Below are positions 1-4,151 of a stretch of 5,983 nucleotides of DNA, piece by piece (within the stretch, counting starts at the first letter, position 1; each line of letters starts with the position of its first letter). The position numbers were made by a program, and so were the translations under genes. The notes under the pieces were generated by a model that was not told the origin of the DNA, did not search any database, and saw only the letters and a program-made list of their open reading frames with translations. The DNA is taken from assembly GCA_012513425.1 (NCBI GenBank), contig JAAZCF010000256.1:1-5983 (forward strand), read 5' to 3'. The DNA comes from Bacteroidales bacterium. GTDB lineage: Bacteria > Bacteroidota > Bacteroidia > Bacteroidales > UBA932.

Positions 1-409
1 ACATTACCCAATTTGAAATACTCTCCATCAAGCCTTTTGATATCAGCAGAGACGAAATGCTGATATATCCCATAAGAGTCATCAAGCAGCATTTAATCTG
101 CTTCATTAACCTCCAGCAATTATTTCGTAGGTATTCATAACCATTTTCAGTTAACCGGAATGGTACATTAATACACCCGGTCTTATTTTCAGCTATTGTG
201 AGCGTGACAAACAAGACAATAGACATTAATGGTAATAATCCCATTTCTAAAGGATTTCCATATCCATCAACATTTCCTTGAGCATTGAAATGAGTAGGAA
301 TATCACTTTGGCTCAAAAACGCCAAAATGAATGAAACAATACTTAGTAAAATGCCAAGAATTGAAATAATATCAAGGGCTAGGTAAAATTTGTTTCTGTA
401 AAAAATCAT
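1..409 (-). CDS. DUF1648-domain membrane protein, 3' end cut off by window edge
   Basis: The reading frame stays open from an ATG at 409 to the window edge, giving 136 residues without a stop. Three hydrophobic stretches are visible at about residues 10-32, 56-74 and 107-124, so this is an integral membrane protein. Between the first two lies IPTHFNAQGNVDGYGNP (38-53), a clear match to the DUF1648 signature (P-x-HF-x-x-x-G-x-x-D-G-[WY]-G). DUF1648 is known from the N-terminal part of SdpI-type immunity/signalling proteins and from many uncharacterised small membrane proteins; no enzymatic activity is established. Its start codon overlaps the stop of the upstream RHH gene by 4 nt (ATGA), implying translational coupling in the same operon as the SPFH gene. 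The start is chosen from this overlap and because a membrane segment follows directly. The C-terminus is not visible, so whether it carries an SdpI-type second domain is unknown. The fold assignment is strong; a role in immunity would be speculation. Confidence 0.85.
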   Translation of the reverse strand, partial: MIFYRNKFYLALDIISILGILLSIVSFILAFLSQSDIPTHFNAQGNVDGYGNPLEMGLLPLMSIVLFVTLTIAENKTGCINVPFRLTENGYEYLRNNCWRLMKQIKCCLMTLMGYISISSLLISKGLMESISNWVM

Positions 410-564
410 AACCGTCCACTTTTTTTAAGGGCCTCTTCAATTATCCATTGAACTTGTCCATTTATGCTGCGAAACTCGTCCTCGGCCCATTCTTCAAGTT
501 TTTCCAAGGTCTTAGCGTCGATTCGCAGCACGAAACTTTTGGTATTTTTATTGTCTTTAGCCAT
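406..564 (-). CDS. Arc-like ribbon-helix-helix DNA-binding protein, 52 aa
   Basis: This short gene encodes 52 residues. After a basic N-terminus (MAKDNKNTK) comes SFVLRID (10-16), a good candidate for the DNA-contacting beta strand of an RHH protein. Helix A is about 17-30 (AKTLEKLEEWAEDE), then a turn FRSINGQ (31-37), and helix B is about 38-48 (VQWIIEEALKK). The RS-x-N-x-x-(x)-hydrophobic-hydrophobic pattern is typical of the Arc/MetJ/CopG superfamily, which bind DNA as dimers through a paired beta sheet and usually act as repressors, often of their own operon. The start lies 2 nt after the stop of the SPFH gene, and the stop overlaps the next start by 4 nt, so all three genes should be cotranscribed and coupled. 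The membrane-protein neighbours make a regulator of this same operon more likely than a classical toxin-antitoxin antitoxin, since no toxin-like gene is visible. The gene is real with high likelihood because length, fold and spacing all agree. Confidence 0.87.
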   Translation of the reverse strand: MAKDNKNTKSFVLRIDAKTLEKLEEWAEDEFRSINGQVQWIIEEALKKSGRL

Positions 565-566
565 GA

Positions 567-1547
567 TTATTTGTGGAGAGTGCCGGTATTCACTACAGGC
601 TGAGCTTGCTCATCTCCGCAAAGCACTACAAGTAGATTTGACACCATAGCAGCTTTTTTATCATCATCAAGATCAATTACTTTTTCCTTTGAAAGTTTGT
701 CAAGGGCAATTTTTACCATAGAAACAGCACCTTCAACAATCTTTTCTCTAGCTGCAATGATAGCTTCAGCCTGTTGACGTCGAAGCATGACTGCGGCAAT
801 TTCAGGAGCATATGCAAGATAGTTGATGCGAGCTTCAACAATGGTGATGCCGGCCATTGATAAGCGTTGGTTGAGTTTGTCGACCAATTGTTGATTGATT
901 TCCTCACCTCCTGAGCGTAAAGTGATTTCGTCATTATTATCACCTAGGGAGTCATAAGCATATAGGCCTGCAACTTGACGAAGTGCAGCATCACTTTGTA
1001 CTTTTAAAAAAGATTCAAAAGCAGTCATGCGTTTTGCAATAACGGCGCTAGTGGTATCTGCGGTACCTTGAGGGGTCTTTCCGCTAGCCGCGATAGACTG
1101 AGAATCAATTTCAAACATTGCTTTATAAACATTCTCAAGTTTCCAAACCAACACCAAGCCAATCATGATAGGATTTCCATTTTTATCGTTGACTTTTATT
1201 GGATCAGGGTTGAGGTTGCGGGCGCGCAAAGACACATTTTTCTTAGACATCAAAGGATTTACCCAGTAGTAACCGGTTTCGCTATATGTGCCACGATATT
1301 TTCCGAAGAAAAGAAATGCACAAGCTTCGTTTGGTTCCAATTTTATGAAACCATTCCAAAAAAACATTGCAATAATAAAAACAATTATGCTGGATGCTAT
1401 GCCAAAACCACTAATATATCCACCTTGAGAAGTAACAGCAGCAATGGTCAAATATGCCGGCATATAGAAAGTAAGAAGTAGATTAATAAAGAGCATTACA
1501 AATCCGTTTGCCCTAAATCCATTAAATGTAAATTCTGTGTTTTTCAT
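567..1547 (-). CDS. SPFH/band-7 domain membrane protein
   Basis: The 326-residue protein begins with two hydrophobic segments at about residues 13-38 and 46-67, so it is anchored in the inner membrane, probably with the bulk of the chain in the cytoplasm. An SPFH (stomatin/prohibitin/flotillin/HflK-C) domain follows from about 68: LEPNEACAFLFFGKYRGT, GYYWVNPL, SLRARNLNPDPIKVNDKNGNPI, and later LNQRLSMAGITIVEARINYLAYAPEIAAVMLRRQQAEAIIAAREKIVEGA (226-274), the characteristic end of the domain running into an Ala/Glu-rich helix. SPFH proteins oligomerise and organise membrane microdomains or scaffold partner proteins; the two N-terminal membrane helices and small size suggest one of the uncharacterised bacterial subgroups rather than HflK/HflC or flotillin. 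It is the first gene of a tight three-gene unit with the RHH and DUF1648 genes and has its own promoter. No NfeD-type partner, common with other SPFH proteins, is visible. The biological role is unknown. Confidence 0.93.
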   Translation of the reverse strand: MKNTEFTFNGFRANGFVMLFINLLLTFYMPAYLTIAAVTSQGGYISGFGIASSIIVFIIAMFFWNGFIKLEPNEACAFLFFGKYRGTYSETGYYWVNPLMSKKNVSLRARNLNPDPIKVNDKNGNPIMIGLVLVWKLENVYKAMFEIDSQSIAASGKTPQGTADTTSAVIAKRMTAFESFLKVQSDAALRQVAGLYAYDSLGDNNDEITLRSGGEEINQQLVDKLNQRLSMAGITIVEARINYLAYAPEIAAVMLRRQQAEAIIAAREKIVEGAVSMVKIALDKLSKEKVIDLDDDKKAAMVSNLLVVLCGDEQAQPVVNTGTLHK

Positions 1548-1550
1548 AAT

Positions 1551-1578
1551 GATATTATTTTGATATCACAAAGATATC
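1551..1578. repeat. Three GATATY hexamers with 11-bp spacing over the SPFH promoter
   Basis: On the plus strand GATATT starts at 1551, GATATC at 1562 and GATATC at 1573, giving two steps of exactly 11 bp. The two right-hand copies are perfect palindromes. The array covers the -7 element of the SPFH promoter and the presumed transcription start and ends 4 nt before the start codon. Placing sites one helical turn apart over a promoter is typical of an operator; the RHH protein encoded in the same operon is the obvious candidate ligand. Binding is inferred, not shown, and AT-rich chance repeats cannot be excluded. Confidence 0.5.
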
Positions 1579-1599
1579 TAGATTTTTTCATTACGCAAA
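1569..1599 (-). promoter_or_regulatory. Bacteroidota-type promoter for the SPFH-RHH-DUF1648 operon
   Basis: Reading the minus strand, TTTG (1599-1596) is followed after exactly 19 nt by TATCTTTG (1576-1569). This is a full match to the Bacteroidota sigma-70-type consensus of a -33 TTTG and a -7 TAnnTTTG element with 19-21 nt between. The expected transcription start is near 1565, leaving a short leader of roughly 18 nt before the ATG at 1547. The -33 box lies inside the last codons of the PAP2 phosphatase gene, so the operon can be transcribed independently of that gene although both are on the same strand and no terminator separates them. Confidence 0.7.
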
Positions 1600-2205
1600 T
1601 TTTTTAGTATATTTTTTAATAATGTAAGAATATAGCAAATACATCAAAAATGCTGTGATAAATCCTGCAGCAAGGCCACATAGTACGTCTAAAGGGAAAT
1701 GCCGTGCTAGATAGATTCTACTGTAGCCAATAGAAACAGACCAAAAGAGGGTCAGCAAAGTATAAAGTCTCCTTTTAAAAATAAGAGAAGTGATAACTGC
1801 AAAACACATAGTGTTGGCAGCATGTGCCGAATAGAAGCTATATAGCCCTCCTTTTCCATCAATCAGTCTTACTGCATTTTCTAGCGAAGGGTCGTGACTT
1901 GGGCGAAGGCGACACGTAGTGTCTTTAACGAATGAGGCAATATTTTCATTGAGTAAAAAGGTTGCAACAACTATCAACAGCCCTATTAGACCAACCTTCC
2001 AGTTGAACTGTAATTTTTCTTGCAGTTTTATGAGGCTTTTGCCTGAGTAAAAGCCCGGTCTAAAAAGCAAAAAAATTACTATAAGATATAAAGGAATCCA
2101 CACCCAAATTTCTGAGATAAATTTCATTATAACATCTATAGTTGGAGAGCAGAAATGATTGATTTGCAGCAATAATGCTTTATCAAAAGAGATTATTTTT
2201 TCCAT
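1591..2205 (-). CDS. PAP2-family membrane phosphatase
   Basis: The 204-residue protein has the three signature motifs of the PAP2 (type 2 phosphatidic acid phosphatase / vanadium haloperoxidase) superfamily: K94-x6-R101-P102, S126-A-H128 in the second motif, and S162-R163-x5-H169-x3-D173. H169, polarised by D173, should be the nucleophile and H128 the acid. Several hydrophobic segments (about 35-48, 70-86, 130-143, 148-160 and 175-194) place it in the inner membrane, as for PgpB-like enzymes that dephosphorylate undecaprenyl pyrophosphate, phosphatidylglycerol phosphate or lipid A. The substrate cannot be told from sequence. The second motif reads YSAH instead of the textbook PSGH, but the catalytic His is kept. 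The start is favoured because MEKIISFDKALLLQIN is the usual amphipathic N-terminus of the family and the next Met is 26 residues on. It diverges from the Stealth gene and precedes the SPFH operon by 43 nt. Confidence 0.93.
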   Translation of the reverse strand: MEKIISFDKALLLQINHFCSPTIDVIMKFISEIWVWIPLYLIVIFLLFRPGFYSGKSLIKLQEKLQFNWKVGLIGLLIVVATFLLNENIASFVKDTTCRLRPSHDPSLENAVRLIDGKGGLYSFYSAHAANTMCFAVITSLIFKRRLYTLLTLFWSVSIGYSRIYLARHFPLDVLCGLAAGFITAFLMYLLYSYIIKKYTKKFA

Positions 2206-2210
2206 AGCGA

Positions 2211-2218
2211 CAAAAATA
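2211..2218 (-). promoter_or_regulatory. Possible -7 element for the PAP2 gene
   Basis: The minus strand reads TATTTTTG, matching TAnnTTTG. Only 5 nt separate it from the PAP2 start codon at 2205, so a transcript from here would have almost no leader. No TTTG is found 19-21 nt upstream. It is therefore a weak candidate; the real promoter could lie inside the Stealth gene. Confidence 0.3.
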
Positions 2219-2220
2219 CT

Positions 2221-2228
2221 TATTTTTG
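2221..2228 (+). promoter_or_regulatory. Possible -7 element for the Stealth gene
   Basis: The plus strand reads TATTTTTG, matching TAnnTTTG. About 20 nt upstream is only a T-run (2197-2200, TTTT) in place of TTTG. The predicted start near 2232 would give a leader of about 16 nt before the ATG at 2248, similar to the SPFH promoter. The core match is good and the -33 match is poor. Confidence 0.45.
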
Positions 2229-2247
2229 CTCAATAATATGGTAAGAT

Positions 2248-3126
2248 ATGGATGCAGTAATAACATTTGTTGATGGCACAGATGCTCAGTGGCAGCAGGA
2301 TTATAAAAAATATATCAATACTGCTCCTTTGACAAAGCGATACAGAGATTGGGGGTTGTTGAAATATTTGCTCCGAGGAATTGAAGTTAATATGCCATTT
2401 ATTGATAATGTTTTCTTGGTGGTTAGTGGTCCTGGGCAAGTACCATCTTGGTGTTCCGATGAGTTGAAAATAGTACTGCATAAAGATATAATTCCTTTTG
2501 ATTTTCTGCCTACTTTTAATAGTACAACCATTGAAATGTTTCTACACAAGATTCAAGGCCTCTGCGAGCAGTTCATTTATTTCAATGATGATATATTCCC
2601 GGTGGCAGCTTCTTCTGCAAATGATTTCTTCTTTGATGGTAAAGTCTCTCTTCGTTTTTCTAGGCATATTTTTGCCGGTAATCTTTTCAAAACACAAACC
2701 AAAAAAAGTGATGCGAAGGCCAGAGAAGTGTTGGGTTTACAGCCTTCTTGCTTATTCTTAAGACCACAGCATATATGTAAACCCATGTTTAAATCGGAAA
2801 CTCAAGAGGCTTTTGCAGCAATTGAAAAAGATTTTAAGTCAATCCTTTCTAGAACTCGCACTATCGACAATTTGTCCCAGTATTATTTTTCAGATTACCT
2901 ATATTACAAAGGACTGGTCAATAAGGGAAGTGCTATTTCCAGCAAACATTTTTCTTTGGCAGTGGCTTCTGCTCCAAAGCTTTGTTCTTGGCTGAAAGAA
3001 CCATCAAGAAAGTTTGTCTGTATCAATGATGTAACTATGGAAGATGCTAGATATCTGACTATAAAAGAGCAACTTATTTCAAGCTTTGAAGCCTTGCTCC
3101 CGAATATGAGTCGTTTTGAAAAATAA
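2248..3126 (+). CDS. Stealth-family sugar-phosphate transferase
   Basis: The 292-residue protein shows the four conserved regions of the Stealth family in order. CR1 is at the very N-terminus (DAVITFVDGTDAQW, 2-15). CR2 spans about 31-118, with RYRDWGLLKYLLRGIE, the IDNVFLVVSGPGQVPSW segment, HKDIIP and the hallmark LPTFNSTTIE and FIYFNDDIF (FNDD at 112-115). CR3 runs from H175 to about 225. CR4 is KFVCINDV (255-262). Stealth proteins are related to the GNPTAB GlcNAc-1-phosphotransferase; bacterial members transfer hexose-1-phosphate units, typically into capsular or secreted polysaccharides. There is no signal peptide or membrane segment, so it should be cytoplasmic or peripheral. The start is fixed because CR1 begins at residue 2. 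It is a single gene between a divergent PAP2 phosphatase and the str operon, without glycosyltransferase or export genes nearby. Donor and acceptor are unknown. Confidence 0.92.
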   Translation: MDAVITFVDGTDAQWQQDYKKYINTAPLTKRYRDWGLLKYLLRGIEVNMPFIDNVFLVVSGPGQVPSWCSDELKIVLHKDIIPFDFLPTFNSTTIEMFLHKIQGLCEQFIYFNDDIFPVAASSANDFFFDGKVSLRFSRHIFAGNLFKTQTKKSDAKAREVLGLQPSCLFLRPQHICKPMFKSETQEAFAAIEKDFKSILSRTRTIDNLSQYYFSDYLYYKGLVNKGSAISSKHFSLAVASAPKLCSWLKEPSRKFVCINDVTMEDARYLTIKEQLISSFEALLPNMSRFEK

Positions 3127-3155
3127 GCTTCGTAATATCATTTTGTTTAAAACTT

Positions 3156-3186
3156 GTTGGTATCTGTAGAAATTTTGCTATATTTG
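3156..3186 (+). promoter_or_regulatory. Promoter of the str operon (rpsL-rpsG-fusA)
   Basis: TATATTTG at 3179-3186 is an exact match to the Bacteroidota -7 box TAnnTTTG. GTTG at 3156-3159, 19 nt upstream, matches three of the four bases of the -33 TTTG box. The expected start of transcription is near 3190, which gives a leader of about 49 nt before rpsL. It lies in the 112-nt gap after the Stealth gene, where no intrinsic terminator was found, so read-through from Stealth is possible. Confidence 0.7.
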
Positions 3187-3190
3187 CAGC

Positions 3191-3204
3191 CCGCAAATTA
3201 GCGG
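3191..3204 (+). other. Short hairpin at the 5' end of the rpsL leader
   Basis: CCGC (3191-3194) and GCGG (3201-3204) can pair around the 6-nt loop AAATTA. The hairpin would lie at the extreme 5' end of the transcript predicted from the promoter at 3156-3186. There is no following T-run, so it is not a terminator. It could stabilise the mRNA; a regulatory role is only a guess. Confidence 0.35.
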
Positions 3205-3238
3205 AGTATTTACATAAATATAAGAATAACAACTATTT

Positions 3239-3622
3239 ATGCCAACAATTCAACAATTAGTTCGCAAGGGTCGCGAGGTTATCGAAGTCAAGAGCAAATC
3301 TCGCGCGCTAGATGCATGTCCTCAAAGACGTGGTGTTTGCGTACGTGTTTACACAACTACTCCCAAAAAGCCTAATTCGGCTATGAGAAAGGTTGCACGT
3401 GTACGTCTTACCAATCAGAAAGAGGTTAATGCATACATCCCAGGTGAAGGTCACAACCTTCAAGAGCATAGCATCGTGCTTGTTTGTGGTGGTCGTGTAA
3501 AAGACCTTCCTGGTGTACGTTACCACATCCTTAGAGGTGCTTTGGATACAGCAGGCGTAGACGGACGCACACAAAGTCGTTCGCTTTATGGCGCAAAACG
3601 TCCTAAGAAATCTAAGAAGTAA
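3239..3622 (+). CDS. rpsL: 30S ribosomal protein S12
   Basis: The 127-residue product aligns along its whole length with bacterial S12, which sits at the decoding centre on the 30S/50S interface and contributes to tRNA selection accuracy. Landmarks are the N-terminal MPTIQQLVRKGR, CPQRRGVCVRVYTTTPKKPNSAMRKVARVRL (27-57), GEGHNLQEHS (69-78) and GGRVKDLPGVRYH (84-96). The streptomycin-linked lysines K43 and K88 are both wild type and D89, the residue methylthiolated in E. coli, is present, so sequence predicts no classical rpsL resistance. Two positions are unusual: C83 where Arg is normally found just before GGRVKD, and L116 in RSLYG where Lys is normal. The basic C-terminal tail (KRPKKSKK) is lengthened as in other Bacteroidota. 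It is the first gene of the str operon, 31 nt ahead of rpsG, with an A/T-rich leader and no Shine-Dalgarno. Confidence 0.99.
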   Translation: MPTIQQLVRKGREVIEVKSKSRALDACPQRRGVCVRVYTTTPKKPNSAMRKVARVRLTNQKEVNAYIPGEGHNLQEHSIVLVCGGRVKDLPGVRYHILRGALDTAGVDGRTQSRSLYGAKRPKKSKK

Positions 3623-3653
3623 ATTTTAATCAACAATTTAATTAATTGAAGAA

Positions 3654-4130
3654 ATGAGAAAAACGAAGCCTAAAAAGAGGATTCTACTTCCTGATCCTAA
3701 GTTTCACGACGTGAATGTTACACGCTTTGTTAACAATCTTATGTTACAGGGGAAGAAGAGTATCGCGTATTCTATTTTTTACGATGCCATTGACATGGTT
3801 GGCGAGAAGATGAAAGATTCTGAAAAGGCTCCTATCGATGTCTGGAGAAAAGCTCTTGAGAACATCACACCACAGGTTGAGGTTAAAAGCCGTCGTGTGG
3901 GTGGTGCGAACTTCCAGGTACCGACAGAGGTTAGACCGGAACGTAAAATCTCACTAAGTATGAAGAATATGGTTCTCTACTCCCGTAAACGTTCTGGCCG
4001 CTCTATGGCAGAAAAGTTATGTGCAGAAATTATGGCAGCATACAACAATGAAGGTGCTGCTTATAAGAGAAAAGAAGATATGCACAAAATGGCAGAAGCA
4101 AATAAAGCTTTTGCTCACTTCCGCTTCTAA
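3654..4130 (+). CDS. rpsG: 30S ribosomal protein S7
   Basis: The 158-residue product is full-length S7, a primary 16S rRNA binding protein that nucleates assembly of the 30S head and contacts the E-site tRNA. Recognisable segments are LLPDPKFHDVNVTRFVNNLMLQGKKSIA (11-38), ENITPQVEVKSRRVGGANFQVPTEVRPER (69-97), the RKRSGRSMAEKL helix (111-122) and the C-terminal KREDMHKMAEANKAFAHFRF type ending (here KRKEDMHKM), typical of Bacteroidota where proteobacteria end in AHYRW. The start follows a 31-nt A/T-rich spacer after rpsL with only a weak GAAGAA purine stretch. In E. coli S7 represses the operon by binding the rpsL-rpsG spacer; that spacer is longer in E. coli, and nothing in the 31 nt here suggests the same structure. 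fusA follows after 21 nt. Confidence 0.99.
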   Translation: MRKTKPKKRILLPDPKFHDVNVTRFVNNLMLQGKKSIAYSIFYDAIDMVGEKMKDSEKAPIDVWRKALENITPQVEVKSRRVGGANFQVPTEVRPERKISLSMKNMVLYSRKRSGRSMAEKLCAEIMAAYNNEGAAYKRKEDMHKMAEANKAFAHFRF

Positions 4131-4151
4131 GCGTAAGCATTTATTAAGAAA

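Larger units (their letters stand above)
2211..2228. repeat. Palindrome of two divergent TATTTTTG elements
   Basis: The 18-bp sequence CAAAAATACTTATTTTTG consists of 8-bp perfect inverted arms separated by CT. It sits in the middle of the 42-bp gap between the divergent PAP2 and Stealth genes. Each arm, read outward, is an exact TAnnTTTG -7 promoter element, so the palindrome may be two back-to-back promoters, a binding site for a dimeric regulator, or both. Confidence 0.55.

Noticed and set aside
406..564. RHH gene as the antitoxin of a classical toxin-antitoxin pair
   Set aside because: The adjacent genes are an SPFH scaffold and a DUF1648 membrane protein; neither resembles a known RelE, MazF, HicA or PIN toxin.
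464..649. Plus-strand 61-codon open frame
   Set aside because: It lies antisense to the RHH gene and the end of the SPFH gene, both of which have clear family matches; its translation is Ser/Leu-rich without a recognisable fold.
1068..1481. Plus-strand 137-codon open frame
   Set aside because: Fully antisense to the SPFH gene; no family resemblance and no promoter match in front of it.
3141..3153. T-rich stretch with GTTTAAAAC after the Stealth gene as a terminator
   Set aside because: No stable G/C stem precedes a T-run; the pairing is weak and purely A/T.
3365..3369. Streptomycin-resistance mutation in rpsL
   Set aside because: K43 and K88 are both the wild-type residues; only the non-classical C83 change is present.
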